Assembly (NCBI GenBank): GCA_017541825.1
Contig: JAFXYJ010000154.1
Location: 1 to 38,659 of the forward strand
Reading direction: 5' to 3'
Length of the DNA stretch: 38,659 nt
Source of the DNA: Oscillospiraceae bacterium
GTDB taxonomy: Bacteria > Bacillota > Clostridia > Oscillospirales > Oscillospiraceae
In this document: in pieces, positions 7,323-15,302 of the stretch
How positions within the stretch are numbered: the first letter of the stretch is position 1
Layout: each line of letters begins with the position of its first letter
Notes under the pieces: model-generated
What the model saw: the letters and a program-made list of their open reading frames with translations, nothing else
Told to the model about the DNA's origin: nothing
The model's database searches: none
Translations under genes and position numbers: made by a program

Positions 7323-8147
7323 TCAGTCCGCCGGGGAACCGGGTCTCTCCCCGCCGCGGCGGGGGGCGCCGGGCAGATGGGGGAGCATGGGCGTGAGATC
7401 CACGCCCAGCAGCTGCCGGATCACCCACAGGAAGAACAGCAGCACCAGCAGCGGGATCAGGCTGGAGGTCACGATCAGCACGGCCAGCGTCTCCACGAAC
7501 CGGCTGAGGGTATCGGCGGCCTTGCGGGTCAGCGTGGAGGCGGTCTCCGAGAGCCGGGCGAGGATGCCGCTGATGAGCCCCTGGTCCCCGTCGGCGCCGG
7601 AGAGCTGACTGGTCTCGTCGGTCAGCTCCTGCGCCGCGGTGACCGTGGTGTCGATGGTGTCCTGATAAGAATCGTAGATGAGATCCGACACCGAGATGCT
7701 GGCCGGGATCACCAGATACAGCGCCAGGGCCAGCAGCGCCAGCTTTGCCCCCAGGGTGCGCAGACGCTTCCCGCCCCAGAACAGCGAGACGCCGAAGATC
7801 GCGCAGGAGAGCGGTATGAGCACCTTGAAGGCGCCCGCGCCGGTCATGGCCAGCAGGTACTTCTCCGCGTAGAGCACGGTCAGCACCAGCAGGAAATACT
7901 CGGTGAAATCCGCCAGCTTCTCGGCGATGGGCGTGGCGGTGTCGCCGGGGATGGCCGAGATGCCCGCCGAGGCCAGCGTGGCGGTGGCCGTGAGCTTCAT
8001 CACGGTCTCCACCTTCTCGTCGATGGAGGCCACGGTTTTGGCGTGGGTCTCCGGCGCGGCGGCCTTTTCCGCGACGACCAGGACCGAGACGGCCGCCAGC
8101 AGCGCCAGCAGCGCCGCAGCCAGGATCCTTTTGAGTGTGTTTTCCAT
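7323..8147 (-). CDS. Integral membrane protein of unknown function, 274 aa (operon with DUF4230)
   Basis: The N-terminus is a signal or anchor helix (MENTLKRILAAALLALLAAV). It is followed by a hydrophilic Ala/Thr-rich segment and three or four hydrophobic segments: FLLVLTVLYAEKYLLAM, VLIPLSCAIFGVSLFW, LALLALALYLVIPASISV and, near the C-terminus, TLAVLIVTSSLIPLLVLLFFLWVI. Between the last two is an amphipathic Thr/Ser/Leu-rich stretch (about 150-215). I know no named family for it. An in-frame extension to 8369 overlaps the DUF4230 gene and lacks a ribosome site, whereas GAGGAGGGC precedes ATG 8147. The start is ten bases after the DUF4230 stop, so the two genes form an operon and may act in one envelope process. 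Confidence 0.75.
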   Translation of the reverse strand: MENTLKRILAAALLALLAAVSVLVVAEKAAAPETHAKTVASIDEKVETVMKLTATATLASAGISAIPGDTATPIAEKLADFTEYFLLVLTVLYAEKYLLAMTGAGAFKVLIPLSCAIFGVSLFWGGKRLRTLGAKLALLALALYLVIPASISVSDLIYDSYQDTIDTTVTAAQELTDETSQLSGADGDQGLISGILARLSETASTLTRKAADTLSRFVETLAVLIVTSSLIPLLVLLFFLWVIRQLLGVDLTPMLPHLPGAPRRGGERPGSPAD

Positions 8148-8157
8148 TTTGCCCTCC

Positions 8158-8847
8158 TCAGTCCGCGAATTCGACGGTATAGCGGGCCGTGTCGACCAGC
8201 CCGGCGATGAAATTGCGCACCACGGTCCGAGCGTTCTCGTCGGCTCTGGCGAGCAGTCCCTTGGCCACGGCCTTTTCCCGGACGGAATCCTCCAGCGCGG
8301 TGAGAGATTCGTTGAAGTCCGCCACCGAGAGCGGGTTGGCAAAGCCGGTCCGCTCGGAGTAGACCTCAAAGCTCTCCGGGTCGATATCCACGTTCAGGAT
8401 CTCCGCGGCCGGGAGCGTGATGCGGATCACGCCGGCGTCGTCGTCCTTTTCCGCGCTGACGGCGGCAAAGTCGATCCCGGCGGTGACCACGCCGTCGTAG
8501 CTGGCCAGATAGCTGGACTCGGTGAAGCCGACCTCCAGATCGAAGAGCTTCTTCACGCTGGAGAAGGAGATGACCTCGGTAAAATAGTACTCCTGCGTCA
8601 CCAGCACGCCCATATTGCGCAGCCCGTCGGCGATAGTCGCGGCGGTGATCTCCCGCTCGACCTCCACGAGCTTTTCCACCTGGGTCTCGTGCAGGATGAC
8701 CTCGGGCGTAGGGCGGGGCGAGACCGCGGGCAGCGCCTCATCCCCCGGCCGGCGGGCGCCGTGCCATACGACGAGCCCGGCGATGGCCGCGATGACCAGC
8801 GCGATCAGGACGATATACAGCCGCGTTTTCTTTTTTTCGGCAACCAT
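8158..8847 (-). CDS. DUF4230 domain-containing membrane-anchored protein
   Basis: A 229-residue protein with one N-terminal membrane anchor (about 10-28), a Pro-rich linker and an extracytoplasmic domain. The domain shows the DUF4230 pattern: EKLVEVEREITAATIADGLRNMGVLVTQEYYFTEV and, later, ASYDGVVTAGIDF and ITLPAAEILNVDID. The function of the family is unknown. ATG 8847 is preceded by GGGAGG at a good distance, and a TATAAT box is 40 bases upstream. It is the first gene of a two-gene operon with the 274-aa membrane protein. Confidence 0.85.
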   Translation of the reverse strand: MVAEKKKTRLYIVLIALVIAAIAGLVVWHGARRPGDEALPAVSPRPTPEVILHETQVEKLVEVEREITAATIADGLRNMGVLVTQEYYFTEVISFSSVKKLFDLEVGFTESSYLASYDGVVTAGIDFAAVSAEKDDDAGVIRITLPAAEILNVDIDPESFEVYSERTGFANPLSVADFNESLTALEDSVREKAVAKGLLARADENARTVVRNFIAGLVDTARYTVEFAD

Positions 8848-8886
8848 ACGCAGTTCCTCCCGTGATCCGATGTTGATTTAAGGCGT

Positions 8887-8915
8887 ATTATATCATATCC
8901 GGGCCGGTTTTGCAG
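8887..8915 (-). promoter_or_regulatory. Promoter of the DUF4230 operon
   Basis: Perfect -10 TATAAT (8892-8887 on the minus strand). The -35 region at 17 bases reads CTGCAA, a weak match. It is divergent from the promoter at 8984-9012. Confidence 0.6.
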
Positions 8916-8983
8916 CCGTTTCCGTTGATATAAGACGTTTTGACGGGACAAAAGGATCGGTGCTTCGGCCGCATAAAAGAGAA

Positions 8984-9012
8984 TTGTATCTTTCCGGCGG
9001 CTGTGGTAAAAT
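8984..9012 (+). promoter_or_regulatory. Promoter of the SHOCT membrane protein gene
   Basis: TTGTAT (8984-8989), 17-base spacer, TAAAAT (9007-9012), identical hexamers and spacing to the gap promoter, 33 bases before the start. Confidence 0.7.
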
Positions 9013-9045
9013 AAAGGCAGAAAAATCCGAAAGGCGGGAGACGAA

Positions 9046-9702
9046 GTGGAACAGCGACTGACCCGGCGTTCACTGGCCGGCAGCTTTTTCCTGATATTTG
9101 CCCTGACGCAGTACGTCACAACGACCCTGTGGACGATCCGCACGCCCTTTTACAACAGTCCCACGGCCCATCTGATCACGCCGCTGTGTCTGGCCGCGGT
9201 CGCCGTCGCGCTCTTTGCCGGGAAGCGCCCGCTGGCCATTTTCGCGTGTCTGATAATGGCGTTCTGGGAGATGCGGCTGCTGTTCTCCTTCGGCATCTTT
9301 GGAAACGGCAGCCGGCTCATGCGCGTCGTCACGATCTGTGAGATGCTCGCGGCGGCGGCCTGGTGGCTGCTTTTCATGGCCTGCGGCGCCCGCGGGAAGT
9401 CCCTGCGCTTTGCGATCTTCTCCGCGGTCCTGCTGGCCCTGGGACGCTGGCTGCTGGTGGAAAACCGCTGCGCCGACGCCTACGCGCTCATGGCGGTGCT
9501 GTTCTACGCGCTGGGCGCGCTGCTCATGGGCTGGGAATACGACAGCCGGCCGCAGGCGAACGCCGTCCAGGCAGCGATCCGGCGGACCGATATCGATCCG
9601 GCCGTCCAGGAGCGGCTGGACAAGCTGCGGGTGTTCGTCGACAACGGACTGATGACCGAGGAGGAATATGCCCAGCGGCGTGAAAAGCTGCTGAAAAAAT
9701 AA
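9046..9702 (+). CDS. Membrane protein with C-terminal SHOCT domain
   Basis: A 218-residue protein with about five hydrophobic helices between residues 10 and 165, then a cytoplasmic tail ending in ERLDKLRVFVDNGLMTEEEY and a basic Lys-rich end. That tail is the SHOCT motif (short C-terminal oligomerisation domain, pattern L..L...G.it.eEfe..K..lL). Function is unknown. The start is GTG at 9046 with GCGGGAG just upstream and a good promoter at 33 bases. It is a single-gene unit closed by a terminator at 9719-9744. Confidence 0.8.
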   Translation: MEQRLTRRSLAGSFFLIFALTQYVTTTLWTIRTPFYNSPTAHLITPLCLAAVAVALFAGKRPLAIFACLIMAFWEMRLLFSFGIFGNGSRLMRVVTICEMLAAAAWWLLFMACGARGKSLRFAIFSAVLLALGRWLLVENRCADAYALMAVLFYALGALLMGWEYDSRPQANAVQAAIRRTDIDPAVQERLDKLRVFVDNGLMTEEEYAQRREKLLKK

Positions 9703-9718
9703 CCGCTTTTACAAGCAT

Positions 9719-9744
9719 GGGCCGCTGCGAAGCGGCCCTTTTTT
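9719..9744 (+). terminator. Terminator of the SHOCT gene
   Basis: GGGCCGCT (9719-9726), GCGA tetraloop, AGCGGCCC (9731-9738), then six T. Confidence 0.93.
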
Positions 9745-9878
9745 ATGCAATACCGGGGTTTGGCGCTTTTGCCCGGTTGTCAGTGCTTGCCCGGGGCTGT
9801 TGCGTTTTTTCCGTGACCGGGGTCGTACCATTCAGCTCCATTGTGTGTGGTTATCCGAGGTAATGCGCATTTTTCTTT

Positions 9879-9917
9879 GCGTATCTTTCTTTTGAAAAGC
9901 CCAAAAGAAAGATACGC
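9879..9917. repeat. 39-nt palindrome of the repeat element, copy B
   Basis: Identical to 1969-2007: a 15-bp perfect stem with the same nine-base loop. Confidence 0.95.
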
Positions 9918-10179
9918 GAGAAAGAAAAGGCTCGGTGCAGGACTGCAGGCGGAAGCCTCTTAAGTCTATCACTGAAGAGGCATCAGCGTCGTCGGTCGCG
10001 CCACCCCGCTTACGCTCCGGCGCTTGGTGGGAAATTGGTTCAGGTTCCAGCCTCTTACCCCGCTGCCGCGGTTGCGTACACTTGCCGACGTACTGTCTTG
10101 CCGCAGGTGCGCTTCTTGAAGCGCCCGCACATCGTCAACTCACGCGCCACACAGCGCCGGAGCGAAAACTCACGTTAAC

Positions 10180-10250
10180 AAAAACGCAGCCGCGCAGCAG
10201 AGGGCCGAAGTTGTCGACGAGGCCCGAAGTGTCGGCGCGGCTGTGTTTTT
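10180..10250. repeat. Long nested hairpin in repeat copy B
   Basis: AAAAACGCAGCCGCGC (10180-10195) pairs with GCGCGGCTGTGTTTTT (10235-10250). One A-T pair of copy A has become a G-T wobble, so pairing is retained although the sequence changed. Confidence 0.88.
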
Positions 10251-10523
10251 GAAAGGACGAGCAGCGGAGTGAATGAGCCCCGCCGCTTGCGGTCGGGGCG
10301 AACAATACGAAGCTTGCGAGGACGCGAAAAGACCTGCAAAAACGCGAATTACTTATAATCCAGTATTACCAACTGAGCAAAAGCTCCAGCCCCGGTCACG
10401 GAAAAAGCGCATTACCTCGGACACGCACCGACAATGGAGCAGAATGCTTGACCCCCGGTCACGGATAAAAAAGCCCCGGACACGCACCGACAATGGAGCA
10501 GAATGCTTGACCCCCGGTAAACG

Positions 10524-10561
10524 GAAAAAAACAGGGACCGTTCTGCAGCGGCCCCTGTTTT
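10524..10561 (-). terminator. Terminator of the five-gene minus-strand operon
   Basis: AACAGGG-A-CCG pairs with CGG-C-CCCTGTT around TTCTGCAG. On the minus strand it is followed by seven T. It lies 22 bases past the VOC gene stop. Confidence 0.85.
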
Positions 10562-10583
10562 GCGCATAGTTTACATAATACGA

Positions 10584-10934
10584 TCAAATGAACTGGACAT
10601 TGACCCCGGCCGGGTCCTTGACAAAGAAGAACTTCGTCCCGGGGCCGGGCTCGCGCATGGGTGTGACGTCCATACCCAGGGCGAGCAGCTCCTCACGCTT
10701 TTTGACCACATCGGGTGCCTTGAACCCGATGGACAGCCAGGCGCTGCCTGTGTCGTCCGCCTCCGGCGCCTCGATCAGCTCTACGCAGGTGTCTCCGGGC
10801 ACGTCGGCCAGGAACACCATGTTCCGCCCCGCAGGGCGCATGTCCCGCTGGATCGTCAGACCGACGATCTCCTCGTAAAACCGGACTTCCTCTTCAAAAT
10901 GGCTTGTCTGGATGGTCACGTGCTGCATTTTCAT
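10584..10934 (-). CDS. VOC (glyoxalase/bleomycin resistance) family protein
   Basis: A 116-residue protein with the two beta-alpha-beta-beta-beta modules of the vicinal-oxygen-chelate fold. Module 1 starts MQHVTIQTSHFEEEVRFYEEIVGL and ends CVELIE. Module 2 runs WLSIGFKAPDVV to GTKFFFVKDPAGVNVQFI. H5 and the Glu of CVELIE are at usual metal-ligand positions. The substrate cannot be told. ATG 10934 has GAGGAGG eight bases upstream. It is the last gene of the minus-strand unit that starts with the phosphodiester glycosidase, 57 bases after the flavodoxin stop. Confidence 0.9.
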   Translation of the reverse strand: MKMQHVTIQTSHFEEEVRFYEEIVGLTIQRDMRPAGRNMVFLADVPGDTCVELIEAPEADDTGSAWLSIGFKAPDVVKKREELLALGMDVTPMREPGPGTKFFFVKDPAGVNVQFI

Positions 10935-10991
10935 GTTTTTTCCTCCTCTGCGTGGTTTCCCGTCTGCCGACTTCCCTGTAACCGGCGCGCG

Positions 10992-11498
10992 TCAGGCGCC
11001 GAAGAGTTCCTTCGCCTTGGCGGCAAAGCGCTCGCCGAAGACGCGGAAATACTCCTCGTAGTTTTCCAGTCTGTTGTGGGCCTCCACGTTGCCGTTGACG
11101 CCGATGGGCCCCATGTGGATCACGGGCCGGCCGCAGCTCCCGCCGCCGGAGTAGCAGAGCATGCCGAACACCAGCTCGTTGGTGAGGATGGACTGGATCA
11201 CCATCTCACCGCCGCCGTGGGTGTACTGCTCGGTGGCGAAGGCGCCGCCCAGCTTGCCGGCCAGGCCCAGTCTGCCCGCGCCCATGAGCCAGGCGCGCAT
11301 GTCCGGCGTCATCAGCGCGGCGTACGCCGGGGAGCCGATCACCACGCCGCGGGACTCTTTGACAAACGCCTCGTCCACCGCGTCGATGGCGAAGGCAGAA
11401 GCCTCCACGCCCTCGACGCCGGTCATGCCGGCGGCGATCCACTCGGCGGCCTGCCGGGTGTTGCCTGTTTTGGAATCATAGATGACTGCCAGCTTCAT
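10992..11498 (-). CDS. Flavodoxin family protein
   Basis: A 168-residue FMN-binding electron carrier or quinone reductase-like protein. The N-terminal phosphate-binding loop is IYDSKTGNTRQ (6-16). The second FMN loop is GSPAYAALMTPDMRAWL. A GGGEMVIQSI segment and a glycine-rich stretch follow, resembling WrbA/NAD(P)H:quinone oxidoreductase-type flavodoxins. AGAGGAGG precedes the ATG. It lies next to an aldo/keto reductase carrying ferredoxin clusters, so the pair may exchange electrons; that is inferred from adjacency only. Confidence 0.88.
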   Translation of the reverse strand: MKLAVIYDSKTGNTRQAAEWIAAGMTGVEGVEASAFAIDAVDEAFVKESRGVVIGSPAYAALMTPDMRAWLMGAGRLGLAGKLGGAFATEQYTHGGGEMVIQSILTNELVFGMLCYSGGGSCGRPVIHMGPIGVNGNVEAHNRLENYEEYFRVFGERFAAKAKELFGA

Positions 11499-11561
11499 TG
11501 TGCAAAAACCTCCTCTGATCCGCAGTATTGCTGCCGGAGGACCCGGCTCATTTGTGTCGGT

Positions 11562-12590
11562 TCAGAACTCCGCCCGGTGCGCCTGGAAATACTCGCGCCA
11601 GTCCTGCAGCATGAATTTGAGGATGTTGGGCGTGTCCAGCCCGTAGGGGCATTTTTCCGCGCACTGGCGGCACTCCACGCATTCTTCGATGCGCTCCATC
11701 TTCTCCCGCCACTCGGGGGAATAGTACTGACGCCAGGGAGAGCGGCGCAGCAGCATGTTCATGCGGGCGGAGTTGTTGATCTCGATCCCCTGGGGACAGG
11801 GCATGCAGTACCCGCAGCCCCGGCAGAACTCCGCGGAGAGCTGCTTCCGGTCCGCGGCGATCACTGCCGCGAGCTCGTCGTCCATGTCCGGATCCTCGGC
11901 GGCGACGGCCAGCCATTCCTCCAGCTCCCAGAGATGCTGGATGCCCCAGATGGGCACCACGTTGTCATAGCGCTTCATGAAGGCGTGGCAGGCCCGGGCG
12001 TTGGTCAGCAGACCGCCGGCCAGCCCCTTCATGGCGATGAAGCCCATATCGGCCTGCCGGCACCGTTCCGCCAGGGCGATGTCCCGGTCGGCGGAGATAT
12101 AGCTGAAGGGGAACTGCATCGTCTCGAACATGCCGCTGTCCACGGCGGCCTCGGCCACGCCGATCTTATGGGCGGTGACGCCGATGTGGCGGATCCAGCC
12201 CCGCCTTTTGGCCTCCAGCGCCCCGGCGTAGTGCCCGTCGGGGTCGTTGAAGTCCGGGACCTCGGGGATCTGGTGGAACTGGAACAGATCGATGTAGTCG
12301 GTCTGCAGCATTTTCAGGCTGTTTTCGATATGGGCGAGCACGCCCTCCTTCGTTTTGGCCGCGCTCTTTGTGGAGATGATCACCCGGTCGCGGACGTCAT
12401 GCAGCGCGATGCCGATCTTCATCTCGCTGTCGGAGTAGGCGTTGGCGGTATCAAAGTAGTTGATCCCGCGCTCGTAGGCCTCGCGGATCAGCGCCGCGCC
12501 CTCCTCCACGCCGCAGCGCTGCACGGGCAGACAGCCCATGGCGGGCTTGGTGACCATCAGTCCGGTCTTGCCCAGTCGGATCTTTTTCAT
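11562..12590 (-). CDS. Aldo/keto reductase with C-terminal 4Fe-4S ferredoxin domain
   Basis: A 342-residue cytoplasmic oxidoreductase. The AKR barrel has the catalytic tetrad D47 and Y52 (FDTANAYSD), K75 (ISTKSA) and H106 (FQFHQI). The C-terminal extension carries CRGCGYCMPCPQG and CVECRQCAEKCPYG, two cysteine arrays suited to [4Fe-4S] clusters, as in clostridial ferredoxin-type AKRs. The start ATG 12590 has AAAGGAG eight bases upstream; a longer frame to 12788 runs into the preceding gene and is rejected. It begins 16 bases after the 492-aa gene. The substrate is unknown; the clusters suggest that it takes electrons from a ferredoxin or the neighbouring flavodoxin. Confidence 0.92.
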   Translation of the reverse strand: MKKIRLGKTGLMVTKPAMGCLPVQRCGVEEGAALIREAYERGINYFDTANAYSDSEMKIGIALHDVRDRVIISTKSAAKTKEGVLAHIENSLKMLQTDYIDLFQFHQIPEVPDFNDPDGHYAGALEAKRRGWIRHIGVTAHKIGVAEAAVDSGMFETMQFPFSYISADRDIALAERCRQADMGFIAMKGLAGGLLTNARACHAFMKRYDNVVPIWGIQHLWELEEWLAVAAEDPDMDDELAAVIAADRKQLSAEFCRGCGYCMPCPQGIEINNSARMNMLLRRSPWRQYYSPEWREKMERIEECVECRQCAEKCPYGLDTPNILKFMLQDWREYFQAHRAEF

Positions 12591-12606
12591 GTGTTCTCCT
12601 TTCCCG

Positions 12607-14085
12607 TCAGCCCGCCACGACGGACATCGCCGCGGCGTACCAGGCGTTGCCCGACCGGACAAAGGCCAGCTCATAGGCGTTGCGCAGGTCGTAGCTGTAG
12701 TTTGTATACCAGGAGGTGGCGTTGAAATCCGCCTTGTACCGGATCGTGCAGGTGAAGCAGTCGGGCCCCACAGGACAGAAGTCGGCAAAGGTCAGCTCGT
12801 CGTAGGTCACCCTGGTGGCGGAGGCCCAGATCATCGCGTCGCGGCTGTCGCGCACGTAGCTGTAGAGCTCTGTCCCCTCGAGGATGCAGCCGAGCAGCGC
12901 GTGATGGCGCGCCACGTTGTAGATCTGGCTGGAATAGTTGATATAATTGTTGAAGAATTCCTGTACCCGCGGCCGCACCTGCGCGGCCAGCGCGTCGTCC
13001 TGGGCCGGGAAGAAGAACAGCTCGCCCTTTTCGTTGGCGATGGGCGTGAGCGTCCTGCCGTCCATGGAGCCGGTGATCTCCGGGGGCGTGTACAGCCCGT
13101 CAAAGGAATAGGTCAGGGTCTTGTAGCCGGCCCCGCCGGTGTAGGCGTTCAGCCCGCCGAGGATGCCGTCCTCGGCGCTCGCGGCGTCCTCGGCGGTGAG
13201 CTCGGCGCCGCAGACCGTGACGGTCACGCAGTCCGGGGCGCGCACCGTGAAGGAATAGAGCTCGTCCTCCTGGGCCACATAGCGCACGACGGCGCTGCCC
13301 TCGGTCCGGATGGGAGAGAGCGCCCGGCCGTTTTTGTCGGTGACGGTGATGTCCCCGTGCAGCTTCACCCGGTAGCGGGCGAAGGAGGGCACCGTGTCGA
13401 ACCGGCCCTCCAGCGCGGACATGTTCGGCGCGGGCGCGGCCTCCCCGGTGAGGGCGTCGTCCCCCAGGGGCACGCCGTTGATATACACGGGGTCGCCCCG
13501 GGGCGCGTCGACCTCCACGGTGACGCTCTCGAGATGGTCGAGCTGGAGCACGGATACGACCTCGCTGACCTGCCAGAGCTGCCGGCCGAAGCCCGCGGCG
13601 TTCTCGCCCTTGGGCGAGAGCCGCACGACGGCCAGATCCATGCCGCCCCCGCGCACCTTGTAGCTGGGCGTGTCGGCGGTATATTCTGCCATATTTTTCC
13701 AGTATGTGAATTTCTGGCCGCGGATGGCGGCGTCATAGTATTCGTCGAAGATCGCGGCCGTATCCTCGTAGGCCGATTCGGGCAGCTCCGCGCCCTGCCG
13801 GATGTACGCGTACCATTGGTCCTGGGTGGTCGCGGCCATGAAATCGTCCATCACGTGCTCGGGGATGGAGCGCTCATAGGCGTCCGAGTAGCGGTAAAGG
13901 ACGACGCAGCCGACGGCTCCCGCCGTCAGGAACACCAGGGTATAGATCAGCAGGAACAGCCGCCAGCGCTTTTTGCTGCGCTGCAGCTTCCGGTAGCGGA
14001 GACGCTGCTGCCGCCGGGCGGCGTTCCTCGCGGCGGCGCGGGCGTCCGTGTTCTCCGCCGGGCGTTTTTCTTCACTCTCAGCCAT
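12607..14085 (-). CDS. Large membrane-anchored extracytoplasmic protein of unknown function, 492 aa
   Basis: A highly charged cytoplasmic N-terminus (1-42, Arg/Ala/Lys-rich) is followed by one transmembrane helix (about 43-65, LFLLIYTLVFLTAGAVGCVVLY). The remaining 425 residues are outside the membrane and beta-rich, with VTVEVDAPRGDPVYINGVPLG and VKLHGDITVTDKNGR reminiscent of Ig-like or TcaA/YvbJ-type modules, and an NTF2-like C-terminal region (QVRPRVQEFFNNYINYSSQI to AYELAFVRSGNAWYAAAM). No catalytic motif is seen. It overlaps the upstream phosphodiester glycosidase gene by eight bases, indicating coupled translation and probably a shared role at the cell surface. Confidence 0.75.
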   Translation of the reverse strand: MAESEEKRPAENTDARAAARNAARRQQRLRYRKLQRSKKRWRLFLLIYTLVFLTAGAVGCVVLYRYSDAYERSIPEHVMDDFMAATTQDQWYAYIRQGAELPESAYEDTAAIFDEYYDAAIRGQKFTYWKNMAEYTADTPSYKVRGGGMDLAVVRLSPKGENAAGFGRQLWQVSEVVSVLQLDHLESVTVEVDAPRGDPVYINGVPLGDDALTGEAAPAPNMSALEGRFDTVPSFARYRVKLHGDITVTDKNGRALSPIRTEGSAVVRYVAQEDELYSFTVRAPDCVTVTVCGAELTAEDAASAEDGILGGLNAYTGGAGYKTLTYSFDGLYTPPEITGSMDGRTLTPIANEKGELFFFPAQDDALAAQVRPRVQEFFNNYINYSSQIYNVARHHALLGCILEGTELYSYVRDSRDAMIWASATRVTYDELTFADFCPVGPDCFTCTIRYKADFNATSWYTNYSYDLRNAYELAFVRSGNAWYAAAMSVVAG

Positions 14086-15139
14086 GGGCCGCCTCCTCGG
14101 GCAGCACCACGAAAGCGGTGGGGATGTTCCGCGGACCGGTGACGGAGGCGCAGTTGTTGATGATCTCGCCGTCGTATACCATCACGGAGGAGGACCCGCC
14201 GTCCAGGTTGCCGGCGTTGACCGCGCCGTACTGGAGCATGATGTCGCAGGTGTTCTCCATGGTGGCGCCCAGGGTGTTGATGCTCCGCCCGTCGAGCACC
14301 AGCAGCAGCACCGCGCCGTCGGCGCGCTGGCCGATGGCCGTGCGGGGGTTGACGCCGCTGACCAGGTTTTTGGTCTGCACCTCGCCGTTGATGATCAGCG
14401 CCGAGGCCAGCCCGTCGTGGGTGACGAAGCTCACCGCGTTGACCACGCCGTCGGCCATGGCCTGGCGGGCGGTCATGCGGCCCACGTGGAGGATGTTGTC
14501 CCGGTCAAAGCCGATCACGTTGTAGGTGGAGCCCTCGTTGCCCCAGGCCAGCTGGCCCTGGGTGATCACCAGCCCCTGGGGGGTGCCGCCGTCGCCCAGA
14601 CCGTTCTCGTCGTTGAAGCCGCCGGCGTTGATGCCGGCCACGCCGTTATAATTGGCCACCAGCGCGGTGAGCTGCAGCCCCGCCTGGCGCCCGAGATTGT
14701 TGGAGGTGCCCAGGATGACCCGGGAGGGATCCTTCACGATCAGCAGCTTGCCCTTGACGGTGCCGTTGGCGATCTCGATGAGCTGCAGGGCGGGCTCGCC
14801 GTCGTCGGCCTGGCGCTCGGCGCCGGCCGCAATGTGGATCAGCGAGGTGTTCACCGGCGCCGTCTCCTCGTCCTGGGTGTCCTCGCTCTTGAGCGCGTCG
14901 ATCTCCTCGTCGGTGAGGAAGATGTTGGGGATCCAGCGGATGGCGCTGGTCTCCCGCATGGAGCGGCAGAAGGTGGCCGTCAGCGTGGGGGAGGGGCCCT
15001 TTTCCATGACGTAGATGACGCCGAACAGCACCGCCACGGTCAGGATCAGCGTCCAGAGGATGAAGAACCCGGCCCGCCCCGCGGTGCGCAGTACGGCGCT
15101 GCCGCCGGCAGCGCGTTTGTTTCGCCTGGTTTTTTTCAT
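14078..15139 (-). CDS. Phosphodiester glycosidase family protein (NAGPA-like), membrane-anchored
   Basis: A 353-residue protein. The N-terminus is basic, with a transmembrane helix at about 26-45, and the domain lies outside the cell. The PF09992 fold is shown by NGVAGINAGGFNDENG, NPRTAIGQRADGAVLLLVLDGRS and VNAGNLDGGSSSVMVYDGEI, in the order seen in the uncovering-enzyme (NAGPA) and YngK-like families. These hydrolyse GlcNAc-1-phosphodiesters; in Gram-positives the likely targets are wall polymers or exopolysaccharide. It is the first gene of a five-gene minus-strand unit with a promoter at 15174-15202. The ribosome site is modest (GAGG). Confidence 0.9.
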   Translation of the reverse strand: MKKTRRNKRAAGGSAVLRTAGRAGFFILWTLILTVAVLFGVIYVMEKGPSPTLTATFCRSMRETSAIRWIPNIFLTDEEIDALKSEDTQDEETAPVNTSLIHIAAGAERQADDGEPALQLIEIANGTVKGKLLIVKDPSRVILGTSNNLGRQAGLQLTALVANYNGVAGINAGGFNDENGLGDGGTPQGLVITQGQLAWGNEGSTYNVIGFDRDNILHVGRMTARQAMADGVVNAVSFVTHDGLASALIINGEVQTKNLVSGVNPRTAIGQRADGAVLLLVLDGRSINTLGATMENTCDIMLQYGAVNAGNLDGGSSSVMVYDGEIINNCASVTGPRNIPTAFVVLPEEAAHG

Positions 15140-15173
15140 TGCGGTCCTCGATGGTACAAAAATGGATTAATAC

Positions 15174-15202
15174 ATTCTACTCTTTTCCCGCCGCAAAAGC
15201 AA
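15174..15202 (-). promoter_or_regulatory. Promoter of the phosphodiester glycosidase operon
   Basis: TTGCTT (15202-15197), 17-base spacer, TAGAAT (15179-15174), about 35 bases above the ATG at 15139. Confidence 0.65.
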
Positions 15203-15259
15203 GGGCCCGGCGCGGCCCGGCGGACAGTTTCCGCATATCCTGCCGGCCGGGAAAAGCAC

Positions 15260-15302
15260 AGACCGGGGGCGCACCCGACGGGCACGCTCCCGGTCTTTTT
15301 TA
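15260..15302. terminator. Hairpin terminator after rqcP
   Basis: AGACCGGG (15260-15267) pairs with CCCGGTCT (15289-15296), with an inner GCGC/CCC...GGG continuation. On the plus strand it has a full T-run. On the minus strand, the direction of rqcP, only TTTT follows after a gap, so it is a weaker terminator in the useful direction. Confidence 0.6.

Larger units (their letters stand above)
9755..10522. repeat. Dispersed repeat element, copy B
   Basis: Second copy of the element seen at 1799-2568. The left units (from about 9755) read CCATTGTGTGTGGTTATCCGAGGTAATGCGC. The core 9840-10260 aligns to copy A with many substitutions but almost no indels. The right end carries the same unit in reverse complement. 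Two right-hand units are tandem: 39 identical bases at 10421-10459 and 10480-10518, period 59. No gene is supported. A 105-codon open stretch at 9935-10252 matches the one in copy A in length, but substitutions fall freely at codon positions 1 and 2. Confidence 0.8.

Noticed and set aside
8147-8369. N-terminal extension of the 274-aa membrane protein
   Set aside because: It overlaps the DUF4230 gene in another frame, and GAGGAGGGC marks ATG 8147.
10421-10522. Possible CRISPR-like repeat (39 identical bases twice, period 59)
   Set aside because: Only two units, the 'spacers' are parts of the same larger unit, and the sequence is the terminal unit of the dispersed repeat.
10560-12725. 721-codon plus-strand open frame
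   Set aside because: It runs antisense to the VOC, flavodoxin and aldo/keto reductase genes, all of which have strong motifs. Such mirror frames are expected at this GC content.
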